Assembly (NCBI RefSeq): GCF_016907925.1
Contig: NZ_JAFBCZ010000033.1
Coordinates: forward strand, 1 to 64,000
Direction of reading: 5' to 3'
DNA: 64,000 nucleotides
Source of the DNA: Herpetosiphon giganteus
GTDB lineage: Bacteria > Chloroflexota > Chloroflexia > Chloroflexales > Herpetosiphonaceae
The notes beneath the pieces were generated by a model, which was not told the DNA's origin, did no database searches, and saw nothing but the letters and a program-made list of their open reading frames with translations. Below are positions 34,801 through 44,000 of the stretch, in pieces (the first letter of the stretch is position 1; every line of letters starts with the position of its first letter). The position numbers were made by a program, and so were the translations under genes.

Positions 34801-35409
34801 TACCCAATTCTGTTCAGAAGTACCAGTACTGGCAGTAAAGGTGTCGAGTTCGGCGGCAGTAAAGGTAGTATAGGTGTCTAATGGACGTTCGCGTTGATCT
34901 GTTATAGCACGGCGAATACTAACAGTACTTGTTACGTCATCACGGGTTGCCGTACCTGAATGGCAGGAATCGAGGATCACCACAATGTGTGGGTCTTTGG
35001 CGGCAACCTCAGCAATAAGTTTACCCAGTTCTTTATCAGACAGATCATAGTGATTAGGAGTGCGGCTGTCGTAGCATACTAACGTCTCGTTTAATCTGTC
35101 CGGCTCAAGATGCCAGAAAATCTCTGGAGCTGGCTCTTGCGATCCGTGTCCACAGTAGTAGAAAAGCGCTACGTCGGTAGCATTAGCCTTACTAAGATGT
35201 GAACGAAAACCATTTATGATGCCTTTGTATGTTGCCTGTTCATTAGTGAGCGGAAGTACATCAAGGTGATAGCTAGTGCCAGCGACGCGTTCATACAAAA
35301 AATTTTCAAAGGAACTAATATCGTTAACACAGCCATGGAGTGATCGGATCTGAGGCGCAGCGTACTCATCAATACCAACTAAGAGCGCATAGATCGTGGG
35401 AGTACTCAT
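31816..35409 (-). CDS. Caspase fused to alpha/beta hydrolase (lipase-like), last gene of six-gene operon
   Basis: A 1197-residue protein. Residues 1-290 form a caspase/metacaspase domain: LLVGIDEY start, catalytic His in YYCGHGSQ near 86, Cys in LDSCHSG near 147. Residues about 300-900 are beta-rich with repeated strand pairs and no recognised family; the section near 520-640 mentions tidy immunoglobulin-like spacing. The last 290 residues are an alpha/beta hydrolase: LYIHGIIGD oxyanion region near 921, nucleophile elbow HSMGG near 997 and a candidate catalytic His in PCDHLTYF near 1176. So one chain carries a protease and a likely lipase or esterase. A plausible reading is that proteolysis frees the hydrolase. 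AGGAGC before the ATG supports the start; the Hsp70 gene ends 89 bases upstream. Confidence 0.85.
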   Translation of the reverse strand: MSTPTIYALLVGIDEYAAPQIRSLHGCVNDISSFENFLYERVAGTSYHLDVLPLTNEQATYKGIINGFRSHLSKANATDVALFYYCGHGSQEPAPEIFWHLEPDRLNETLVCYDSRTPNHYDLSDKELGKLIAEVAAKDPHIVVILDSCHSGTATRDDVTSTVSIRRAITDQRERPLDTYTTFTAAELDTFTASTGTSEQNWVALPAGKHIVLSACYDSETAKELSIDGQSRGIFSYALLKTLRQSGHSLTYRDLFKKVEMLVKNRVQNQTPQVEATASNDLDRPFLGGAINRSSYFTLAYSGDKGNWTIDGGSVHGIPLTTTPETTRLAIFPLTSTADELSKLDKALAMAEISMVLPQASVVSIKAADEGSLVNDETYKAIVISIPIQRLGVVLEGDRAGLALVEDALAQSGGGGQPSLYLQLVTEPSLAQLRVLARTNSYAITHPYSSRPLTIDVSGYDSEQALIVVRRLEHIARWSTVAELENPGSSLDGAVRLEIYGVTGAPGVRSQSDQSQQTEVFPDNANIRLEYRYNQTRQRWEPPAYKIRLVNTTSRTMFCTLAFLSEEFGIDTNSYFRGGTVRIEPKTTVESQGEVWANEGMPIPSEIPADLLKQGMTEYQDQYKLIISTEPFDATLLEQDELDIPLALRDIRTNFPTSLDKLLSNVRARKPIKAGLCDEYVDWATSEASITIVHPGMSVALPKPGDEPRELLNNGAVIVSLASHPALEGRVRLTTLPHMSRDLGTQAQPALLRDMPQDTFLYQFTTSRSNDPGLSVIELLDVVNYQAVTPEAPLLLNIITIESRDTVLRSDTALLPYAFDGEFFLPLGHSVRTADGFQVVLRHLPPPILANDSSDLEIGDRSLTGSIRILLQTVIRRRLGKPERYPLLRSATVSDDGIVSYEDNTKVIAEQVAAAQRIVLYIHGIIGDTTGMVASSRPINFPETGALKSVVDHYDLILAFDYENLQTSIETTATKLRERLAAVGLKPGHHTQFHIIAHSMGGLVSRWFIEQLGGKDVVQHLVLLGTPNGGSPWPVYQDLGTILLGLGLNMAPELGWTAQILSGLVSLIEHVDVTLDQMHPTSTFLSGMAENADPKIPYTVIAGNTSLIPRLQSPEAHKRFHRLIQRLTQAFSQETLHRLASLAFDDQPNDIAVAVSSVRNISPRSKEPIRFIEVPCDHLTYFSTQVSLESMIPNGVI

Positions 35410-35498
35410 ACAGTATGCTCCTTCTAATGTTTCACGTCTTATTCAGCTGTCCAGTATAGCTTCTCCAACACGACAATCTGCAGCAACTGGTTATCCGA

Positions 35499-37082
35499 TT
35501 AAATCGCATAATCTTCGGCTTCGCGAATCATTGCATTAATATCGTTTTCACTTAATCCAAGCGTCCCAATAATGGTAAGCTGTTTAGAATTTCCAGTGCG
35601 ACTATTCTGCCCTGATACATGAATAATCCCATCGGAGTCAACCCGAAAGACTACCTCGATAATAGGTTGACCAGCAGGTGCTGGCTCGATACCTCTTAGC
35701 ACAAATTGCCCTAGTGGTTCGTTCTCAGCAACTTTAGCTTTTTCGCCTTGAAATATTTCAACCTCGACCTCTTCTTGACCATCAGCAACTGTTGAGAATT
35801 CCATCGAAACTTCCACGGGTACAGGAGTATTACGTGCAATCAATGGTTGCATAAACCCACCTTTTTTGCGTACGCCTAGGGTAAGTGGTACAACATCAGC
35901 CAACTTTATCCCTGTATCCTCACCTGCCAGCATAGCCCCTTGCACCGCTGCACCTAATGCGACCACCTCCTCCGGTGGAAGATCGGTGTTGGGAACACGG
36001 TTAAAGAACTTCTCCACAGCACTGCGGATCAGGGGCATACGAGTCTGCCCTCCTACTAGTAGAACCTCTTCAACATCTGATGGCTGTAGTTTGGCATCGG
36101 CCAATGCCTTGCGGCAAGGCTCCAGAGTGCGCTGAATAAGTGGTTCGGCGAGTATTTCTAGCTGTTGGCGGGTTAATTTCACATCCAAATCGTCCATCTT
36201 GATAGAAGAGCTAAGAGGTCCGACAACCTGAATGCGGGTTGTAAGTTCAGTAGAAAGCTCTGTCTTGGCACGCTTTACTGCTGCTCGCAAGAGGGACAGG
36301 GCATGAACATCGTTACGCAAGGCAGTGGACTGCGATCCGTCTATCTGATCCAACACCCACTGAACAATTACCCTATCAATATCATCACCACCAAGGAGCG
36401 TGTCCCCGTTAATAGCCCGTACTCGAAATGGCCTGCGTCCGAATGCCTCTAAAAGTGAAATATCAAAGGTACCACCGCCTAGATCATAGACCGCGATAAC
36501 ACGACGATCTTCAGAAGATTTTTTGTACCCATATGCTAGGCAGGCTGCTGTTGGTTCGTTAAGTACCCTTGGTATATTTAGGTGAGCAATCTGCCCAGCA
36601 TCAAGAGTTGCTTGACGCTGCGAGACATGAAAGTAGGCAGGCACAGTTACTACCGCTTGGTTGATTGAGTGGCCGAGTTTATACTCCGCGTTACGCTTCA
36701 AATGTTTTAAGATCTCCGCTGAGACTTGGTGGGGTGTTAGGTGGTAGCTACCAATTACCGCCGCGATTCCGCCTCTCCGCCGTTTTGCAGCTTGCACCTC
36801 ATACGATACATATGACTTATGAAGAGCTTCTTGCACAATTTCATCATCATATCGCCTACCCATAAACCGTTTGATAGATCGAATTGCGGCGGTCGGTTCC
36901 CTTGCCGCAATAGATTCTGCCTTGTAGCCAACCTCAAGTTGCTGGATTTCAGTATTAAGGGCAACTATGGAGGGAATAATAGGATTGCCCTCAGGGTCGG
37001 GGATAATTCTAGGCTCGCCATCTTTCCAGATAGCGATAGCTGACTTGGTTGTTCCGAGGTCAATTCCAACAATTATGGTCAT
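35499..37082 (-). CDS. Hsp70 / DnaK-family chaperone, short form
   Basis: A 527-residue Hsp70. The ATPase domain is complete: phosphate loop [12 protein letters not shown] at the N-terminus, VTVPAYF near 145, [10 protein letters not shown] near 200 and [11 protein letters not shown] near 335. The substrate-binding beta domain follows ([19 protein letters not shown]), but the helical lid is reduced to about 30 residues, against more than 100 in DnaK (about 610-640 residues). Residues around 110 contain a basic insertion (AKRRRGG). No DnaJ or GrpE gene is near, so it is not the housekeeping chaperone. In this operon it could keep the protease effectors inactive or help assemble the giant sensor. 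AGGAGA four bases before ATG supports the start. Confidence 0.9.
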   Translation of the reverse strand: MTIIVGIDLGTTKSAIAIWKDGEPRIIPDPEGNPIIPSIVALNTEIQQLEVGYKAESIAAREPTAAIRSIKRFMGRRYDDEIVQEALHKSYVSYEVQAAKRRRGGIAAVIGSYHLTPHQVSAEILKHLKRNAEYKLGHSINQAVVTVPAYFHVSQRQATLDAGQIAHLNIPRVLNEPTAACLAYGYKKSSEDRRVIAVYDLGGGTFDISLLEAFGRRPFRVRAINGDTLLGGDDIDRVIVQWVLDQIDGSQSTALRNDVHALSLLRAAVKRAKTELSTELTTRIQVVGPLSSSIKMDDLDVKLTRQQLEILAEPLIQRTLEPCRKALADAKLQPSDVEEVLLVGGQTRMPLIRSAVEKFFNRVPNTDLPPEEVVALGAAVQGAMLAGEDTGIKLADVVPLTLGVRKKGGFMQPLIARNTPVPVEVSMEFSTVADGQEEVEVEIFQGEKAKVAENEPLGQFVLRGIEPAPAGQPIIEVVFRVDSDGIIHVSGQNSRTGNSKQLTIIGTLGLSENDINAMIREAEDYAI

Positions 37083-37130
37083 AAACTCTCCTTTACGTTA
37101 GATCCGAGAGGATTAAGGATTCAGATCGAG

Positions 37131-39059
37131 TTAGGAGTGTTGGTAACGGTAGCAACTTACGCCAGCAGATGTGCCAACCCATAGTTCACAAGTGCTTCCT
37201 ACGACACGCACTGAGAGGGCGGTAATCCAGTCATCAGCCAGGCCCGAGTTTTCGCTTGTAAAGTGCGATGGCTCAATGCTGGTAGTTAGTGAACTGTCTA
37301 GCAGAGGATGTCGCTCAAGGCCATTTTTGGTGCCCAGCCAGAGTCCGCCTTCAGATCCGGGATTGAAGGCTAGAGCGTAAATTGATGAGGTACCAAAGCG
37401 ATGCCAGTCAGGGCTACTAAACAATCCTTCATCTGTGCCAACCCACAACTCATTGGTGTGTGGATCAAAGGCCAATGCCTGTATAGAACGGTGCTCGAGT
37501 TCGCCCCGGACCAACTCAAGCTGATCAATATCTGGGCGATATGCGAATAATCCGGCGGCTGTACCGATCCAGATAATGGCGTTGCTTGTGCCTTTTGTAG
37601 TGGGAGGCTGGTAGCACATAACCTGAATAGCTGGATTTGGGGCAAGATATCCCTTCCACGTGGAGTTGCCGTAGCTACGTCCATACAGTGCATCGGGTGT
37701 GCCCATCCATAAACCTCCACTCCTATCCGCCGCCACTGCCAGTACATGGGTAGTGGGTGAGAATATTGGGAGATCAAAACACTGCTTGATATAACGTAGC
37801 CCGCTCTGTCCCGCAGCGACCCACAACTCATCAGGGTTGGTACCAGGAACTAGTGACCGGATATTCCAGGGGAGTGGCTCGTTCCCATTGCTGCTATTGA
37901 CTTTATGCCATTGACCTGCATTAAAATAGAATAATCCTCGGGCTGTGCCAGCCCAGACCGAATCTGCGTCAGAATAGAGGCATTGGATACTATTGCTCAG
38001 CTCATCTTCGGGATCTTGTCTAAAGGCTGGAGTGAGGCCATTCGTTTCCACCCGATAGACTCCCTCAGATGCGATGGCCCAGATTGAGTTCATTCCATTC
38101 AATATGCCGCTACCAAGTAGTTGTGGGAGGACTGTCGCAGATGGCCCGCTTTCCCAGACACCATTAACAATTCGACCTACTCCACTGACCGTTGATATCC
38201 ACATTGTGTGGTTATTTCGATCGAGCGTCAGGCTGAGAACTTCGGATATCATACCTTGAACAGCAGTCTCATACGAAAAGCAGGTGGGATCGAGGCGATA
38301 CAATCCCCAGTTTGTACCGATCCATAACATCATATCAGGACCGTAAGATAATGCTCGGATTTGTATCCTCAGTCCACGATTACCCTCCTTGTCAATCGAG
38401 AGATCAACAAAACGGGGCTTACTAACACCAGTATTATAGTACAAACCCCAGTCTGTTCCCAACCATATAGAACCATCAGCATCGGCCAAAATTGCTGATA
38501 CATCGCCTTCTACACCATCCAATATCCTTGCTGGCTGTAAGTCAAGTTTATCGACTAATGGGTCGGTTTCAGCTATCGCTATACCCCCATTAACATGCCG
38601 TAATACGGCAACGATGCCACCACTAGGGCGCGCAATAACGTGCTGTGCTCTCCAGTCTAGCCCGGTTTGATAACACTGCCAGCCATCTTTCGAATTAAGA
38701 GTAAGTTTACAAATCGCACCGCTTTGCGTTACGGCCCATACATGTCCCGCTTGCTCCACCGCAATGCTTTGAATCGGATTACCAACCAATCCGTGTTCGC
38801 TGTTGTGCCGGATTACTTGCCGCAAGGCGGGTGACCAGCAGAGTATCCCCCCCCACGTGGCAATCCAAAGATTTGTTTGTGAATGATCCAAAACAAGGTC
38901 ACGCATTTGAGATTGACTAGAGAAGGTTGTCCAGTTGGGATACGGTGGTACTGAAGGAGCAAATTGGAAATGGCTATTGATTTGCACATATGAGGCATCA
39001 ATGGGTTGTATCTCTCGTAGTTGCCTGGGCTCTATTGCGCGGGCTTCTGGATCAGCCAT
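37131..39059 (-). CDS. Reg_prop-type beta-propeller protein
   Basis: A 642-residue protein made almost entirely of repeats of the two-component-regulator propeller kind: LWIATWGGI, IWLGTDWGLYYN, LWIGTNWGLYRLD, VWAGTARGLFYFN, IWIGTAAGLFAY, LWVGTDEGLF, LWLGTKNGLER and LWVGTSAGV, enough for one or two seven-bladed propellers. No signal peptide, membrane segment or kinase domain is present, unlike the usual hybrid sensor kinases with this domain, so it is a free cytoplasmic propeller. It overlaps the coiled-coil gene upstream by eight bases. Binding of a ligand or partner protein is the likely role. Slight truncation is not apparent. Confidence 0.85.
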   Translation of the reverse strand: MADPEARAIEPRQLREIQPIDASYVQINSHFQFAPSVPPYPNWTTFSSQSQMRDLVLDHSQTNLWIATWGGILCWSPALRQVIRHNSEHGLVGNPIQSIAVEQAGHVWAVTQSGAICKLTLNSKDGWQCYQTGLDWRAQHVIARPSGGIVAVLRHVNGGIAIAETDPLVDKLDLQPARILDGVEGDVSAILADADGSIWLGTDWGLYYNTGVSKPRFVDLSIDKEGNRGLRIQIRALSYGPDMMLWIGTNWGLYRLDPTCFSYETAVQGMISEVLSLTLDRNNHTMWISTVSGVGRIVNGVWESGPSATVLPQLLGSGILNGMNSIWAIASEGVYRVETNGLTPAFRQDPEDELSNSIQCLYSDADSVWAGTARGLFYFNAGQWHKVNSSNGNEPLPWNIRSLVPGTNPDELWVAAGQSGLRYIKQCFDLPIFSPTTHVLAVAADRSGGLWMGTPDALYGRSYGNSTWKGYLAPNPAIQVMCYQPPTTKGTSNAIIWIGTAAGLFAYRPDIDQLELVRGELEHRSIQALAFDPHTNELWVGTDEGLFSSPDWHRFGTSSIYALAFNPGSEGGLWLGTKNGLERHPLLDSSLTTSIEPSHFTSENSGLADDWITALSVRVVGSTCELWVGTSAGVSCYRYQHS

Positions 39060-39819
39060 GGGTCACCTCTCCGCCAATTTTGGCTTTCAGTTGCTCTTGT
39101 AGAACGTCGATCTTCTTTTGTAAGCTTTGATTTGCAGTTAGCTGCTCAACGGCAAGATTATCGAGAAATTGTTCCCATTGATCGGTGGTTAGGAGCTGAC
39201 GGTCTTGCCACAAAGCGTAGGTTGAATCTTTTTCAAGCCGCCGTACCTTGATCTTCCAGAAACCCAATCGATCGTTTAGTGCTTGTTGCCAGGTATTAAG
39301 GCGGCTAAGTTGATCATCCAACGTTTCATATGGAGTGCGTTGCAACCAGATTGCACCCCAAGTTAACAATTCTAAGATATTCCCTATATCCTGCTGATCG
39401 TCAACTACACAGGCATTGATCTGTTGCATAATCATTTCGTGATCCTCAAGCGAGACAATCTCCTCCAGATAATCAGCCAAGTCGCGTTTACGTTTATCGC
39501 GCAGGTCTGCCGTTAGATTCTGAGCAGGGACTTGTGTACTGGCGATAGGGATATTGACAACAGTTGATGCTGTTGTCGAGGTCTGATTATGCGCCTTTGG
39601 TGGAGTAACTATAGGTTTGAGTTGTATTCGCAGATCTTCAAGCCGTTGATTGAGTTCAACGGCTATGCTGTTGAGAGTCTGGAGGCGAGTTGCATACTCC
39701 CTACTTACTGTAAACAGTCCGGCCTCAATTTGCACGGCACGTTCTCGAACAGCAATGATCTCTTCCAAAATGTGCTTAAGGTTTTCGAACATTGCATTAA
39801 TCTGATCCTGAACTGTCAT
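39052..39819 (-). CDS. Coiled-coil protein of unknown function
   Basis: A 255-residue protein, mostly helical. Residues 1-70 (QINAMFENLKHILEEIIAVRER onward) and the end (LQKKIDVLQEQLKAKIGG) show heptad spacing of coiled coils. A low-complexity Thr/Ser/Pro linker lies near 75-105, then a central helical domain with a conserved-looking WGAIWLQRTPYETLDDQL stretch. No enzyme motif. Excellent ribosome binding site (GGAGG six bases before ATG). Placed between the active CHAT protease and the propeller and overlapping the latter, it may be an adaptor that links the two. Not recognised as a known family. Confidence 0.7.
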   Translation of the reverse strand: MTVQDQINAMFENLKHILEEIIAVRERAVQIEAGLFTVSREYATRLQTLNSIAVELNQRLEDLRIQLKPIVTPPKAHNQTSTTASTVVNIPIASTQVPAQNLTADLRDKRKRDLADYLEEIVSLEDHEMIMQQINACVVDDQQDIGNILELLTWGAIWLQRTPYETLDDQLSRLNTWQQALNDRLGFWKIKVRRLEKDSTYALWQDRQLLTTDQWEQFLDNLAVEQLTANQSLQKKIDVLQEQLKAKIGGEVTHG

Positions 39820-39834
39820 TGCATTCCTCCGAAC

Positions 39835-41052
39835 TTACCACAGTTGAATTTTTTGATCTGAGACGGCATATAGTCCATATGCCAATCCTAAGGGATTATT
39901 ATAGTGTTTTAAGAAATAGAGGCGCGTTGCTAACAAGACCTCAGCAAGATACTCCAGACGATAAATCTCTACATTTAGCTCTGCGGCATCTAAGATCGCG
40001 TGAACTTCCCGCGAGGGATTTGGACCAGCCAAAAGCAGTTGATAAAACACACGGGCGAACTCACTAGCGAATACATCGGGCATCGTACATGCTGTCGCAA
40101 TCACACTGCCAGCTCGAAAGTTAAGAAAGGCACTTGGTAAACTAATTGTCTGCAGCAGATGCCCCAGATTTTGAGTCTCACACGCATTCACAAAAATAAA
40201 AGGATTATGGCGAAAGCCCTTCTTTTTATAGTTCAGGAGGTCAAGGATCGAGATTTCCAAGTCTTTGTTATGCACGGTAAGATTAAGCGAAGCCTTTGTT
40301 GCTCCAGCATAGGCTGGATTATTACAGTGGCATGCAAAATGAATGATTCCATAGGGGAAATTTTGGTCGATAAATAGCTCCATCAATGTATCTGAGGTTA
40401 GTGTGTCAGCAGATAAAGCCTGATCAAGCAGAGTCATTTTTAATGCTATGTCTAGAGCTGTTAGATTGGTACGAAGATGCTCTACCTCTTTAGACGATGC
40501 AATTAGTTCACTATGAATGCCTGCTAGAATACCTTCACGAAGATTGATGAGCTGAATCATAACAGTATCCCAAAAATAGCGACCCAGTGGATAGCGAAAA
40601 CCCCAGAAACATTCAGGATCAACCTTTCCGGAAGGATCACCGCTGTACAGAACCTCCCATATTAAATTCAATTCCATTGGTATTTCTAATGTAAGTCTGG
40701 GCGGTAAATTAGGGTTCTTATGATCTTCATTGAGGAAATGGGTCTGCGTTATCTCATCAGATAGGATTGTATTATAGGCTGCGAGGCCAATTTTTCGCAG
40801 CTCGGTAAGGTAATTCGACTGCCCTGTTAAATCAACCCCTTTTCTTTGGACATCCTTACGCAGTTTATCCAAGACATTAATGATTTCATTGTTTAGGTTT
40901 AAAATATCTCCAGCAGCAAAGCCAAGCGAAAACCTCTGCCCATTAATTCGTCCATGCGATGCACCAGGTTCGATAGTCATGCCGATTCGCATGCGATCTC
41001 GGGTGGGATCTTTTCTTGGTCCAAACGAATCAGATGCTTTGAGATTACTCAT
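39835..41052 (-). CDS. CHAT-domain protease with intact active site
   Basis: A 405-residue protein. The N-terminal 120 residues are helical (EIINVLDKLRKDVQRKG). The CHAT domain carries LIWEVLYSG near 155, catalytic His in IIHFACHCNN near 241 and catalytic Cys in FVNACETQN near 290, followed by GSVIATACTMPD. Both active residues are present, in contrast to the two CHAT-like regions of the giant protein encoded just upstream. The start at 41052 is chosen because it overlaps the giant gene's stop by eight bases with GGGGGA eight bases upstream; a TTG at 41082 and ATG at 41070 are alternatives. It is probably the proteolytic output of the system, held or activated by the giant scaffold. Confidence 0.85.
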   Translation of the reverse strand: MSNLKASDSFGPRKDPTRDRMRIGMTIEPGASHGRINGQRFSLGFAAGDILNLNNEIINVLDKLRKDVQRKGVDLTGQSNYLTELRKIGLAAYNTILSDEITQTHFLNEDHKNPNLPPRLTLEIPMELNLIWEVLYSGDPSGKVDPECFWGFRYPLGRYFWDTVMIQLINLREGILAGIHSELIASSKEVEHLRTNLTALDIALKMTLLDQALSADTLTSDTLMELFIDQNFPYGIIHFACHCNNPAYAGATKASLNLTVHNKDLEISILDLLNYKKKGFRHNPFIFVNACETQNLGHLLQTISLPSAFLNFRAGSVIATACTMPDVFASEFARVFYQLLLAGPNPSREVHAILDAAELNVEIYRLEYLAEVLLATRLYFLKHYNNPLGLAYGLYAVSDQKIQLW

Positions 41053-44000
41053 ACGCGGTGTCCCCCGCATCTTTATCGGCAACAGTAAAAGAGATCTGCA
41101 TAGTCTTTAGATACTCATTATCCTGAAAAAATTGAGCATTGAGTCGATATATTCCTTGCTTGGGTGCCATCAGCCTGATTGTTGCTGCAAGCATCTGCTG
41201 GCTAACCATCTCCATCGCTATTGGATCCGAAAAAGCTGGCTCCAAATTTGGTGCCATAAACAGGACTGTCATGTTGTCCGGCAGTTTCTGGACTCGTACT
41301 AGACGTTGATGATGCCACTCTGGTGGTGCAAGTCGAACGCTAGCTCGGAAGGTATAGGCTTTATGAGACTGCAAGGGATCATCGTCATCAAGGCATTCCA
41401 GGACAGTGTAGCCATCACTCACTTCCGGCTGATAGGGTCTCGCTTGGGGATTTCCAAAAGATGTATAGGCGAGAGCATCGGGATTTCCTGGCAGTGCTTG
41501 AACTACCGCATGCCGCGCCCTATGTAAGGCTACACCTAACGTCACATTTTGGAAACCGAGTAAATCGTAGAATGTGGACCAGAAGATTCTGTCTGCAGCA
41601 GCACATGTCGACCACCAAGGACCTACTACTGCGCTTGCCCCTGCCCGAAGGAAAGGTAGTACCCGTTCCGGTAACAGCCATTCGTCATCATCAGATGTCA
41701 TCGTAGTGCTACGAAGCATGCTGAGGGTAATTAATGGCCGTTTCCGTTGGAGATCCAGTCGTGCGCGAAAGGTCTGTTCGTGTAGTTGAGATTCCTCCTG
41801 TGCCAGCGATACTCCTCGGGGCATAATCTCACGCCCGGTGGTGGTATCAATAGCACGCAGCACATGTAATCCATAGAATCCCTGGTCTGGGTCGGCCACA
41901 GTACCAATATCATTAGTCAATTTCGCACCCAGCAGCTGTGCCCAGCGAGCCGGATTCGCGTGGGCAGTAGCAGTATTTTGGTAAGTTGCAAGGGCTAGAT
42001 CACCAATGACTATCTCGGGATACATGATTGAGCCTAATCCATGAATCCAGCGGCTTAGTTCGTAGCGCTCGCCCAGAAAGCGTGGTGCTTGGTCATCCTG
42101 GTAGGGTGCCACCAATTCCCAAGGTAGCCAAATATTTCCTTGCTCGACAATCAGCCAATTGGTAATGGACTCCGCATTTAACCAGAAGTGCTCACGAAAG
42201 GCGGCGGCTGTATTCAGTGGGAAGAGGAGATCGTAGAGGTAGGTGCCAAAACCCAGTAGAATGGCCTGTGCATCCTTTGGCGCAGCACTAGAGGCATGAT
42301 GTCGTGCAGTAACAAGCATGGATTGAAGGCGGGAAATCGCGCCTGATGGCAGCAGGCATGTACCGACATCAGCAAGCCAAAGTGACTTGCCCCTCAGGCG
42401 ACTGCTAAGACGATAGGTCAACATGCAAGAGCCATTCGCTCCATCAGGTAGGTGAGTGTCAACCTGAAGGAGAAAAGGTGGCAACATACCGACCTGCACA
42501 TCAAGCCTTGGCAAAGGTGTTGGAAACTCGGTATAGGCTGGTGCATCAACACTGATGGTATATTCATTACTCTGATAGCGGGTACGCTGACCTGTCTGTG
42601 GGTCCTCTATATAGAGATCGATCGTAAAGGTATGCTCTCCCGGAAGTTTGGCTTGAAGCTCAAACTTCTGCGTTATAAAGGTACCATCGATGCGGCGAGT
42701 CATGGTGGCAAGATTGGGGCTGCAAAGGTGCATTAGAGTGTCAGTAGGGCTGATAGCGCAATATACCTCATCAAGATTGACTGGTAGGGTAATCGGACCC
42801 TCCATCGCTATTAGTACTGCAGATACCTGCACAGTTTGGCCAACTGTGCTGCGTAACGGTAGATTAAGATTCAAGCCATAAGTAAGTGGAACAGAGCGAA
42901 CGGATAACACCAAACTATCTAATACAAACACTTTGCCGCTCGATCCGGTGATCTCAATACTGCTGACTCCCTCAACCATATTGTGGTCGTCGTTGTTAAT
43001 CCACTCGTGCCATATACCACCACGCGGGAACGGCACATCAAGGTACTCGGTGTTGATCCCAAAATTCAGCACTACCACAACGTGGCTGCTCTGATCATCG
43101 CTCCAGCGATAGTAGGCCAGTAGCTTACGATCATCATCCATTATGAGTGGAGCAATATTGTTGCCAAACAGTGCTCTGCACTTGGCATGCAACTGGCTCA
43201 TCCTGCGATAGAACGAATGCAGGTCGTTGCCCTGAGCATCCTGAAGCAACTCCCACTGCAGCTTGTTTTGCTCAACAATGCGCTCAGTTTTCATGCCGAA
43301 CTCTTGGCCGTGGTAGAGCATTGGCACACCGACAGCGGTAAATAGGGTAATCGCGCCCAACTTGGATTTGTGGTACATGATGTCTGGCTGAATGTTGGGG
43401 TTATTCATAACTTCATAGAATAGTCGCTGCTCATCATGCATCTCGATGAAGTTAATCATCTGGGGGTCGCCAGTATAACCAATGGCTCGAAAATGACGCA
43501 TGGTTTCATATAAGTCGGCGTATTGTTTGCCATTAAACTCGCTCTCTCGTAAGTTAGCAATCATTTGGTTGCGGAAGGGGATACTCCACGAAGCATCGGC
43601 ATCGGTATTGCGTACCATTGAGGTGTAGTCGTCGGTGTTCTCGACGATCAGATACACGTGCGATTTAACCTGGCGGGCCTGCCAGGTTAAAAACGAGATG
43701 CCGTTCTCGCCGTGATCCCCGATCCCGATCGCGTAGTAGTAGCGCAAACCATCGACGTGCATATCCACCAGCCAGTAGGTCTGCACATCGCTCAGCAACT
43801 GCTTGACTATCTCACTCTGATGATTGAGCGTGGGGAATCCCCATGGGCTAGCATCGCTGCTAAAGTAGGGATTTTCATCGTAAGGATAGAGATAATTAAT
43901 TGGACTTGAGCTATCAATAAGACTAAATACCACATCAAGAAATATCCCAATGCCGTGCTGATGAGCCAGATCGATTAGATCGCGTAGATCATTGAGTGTA

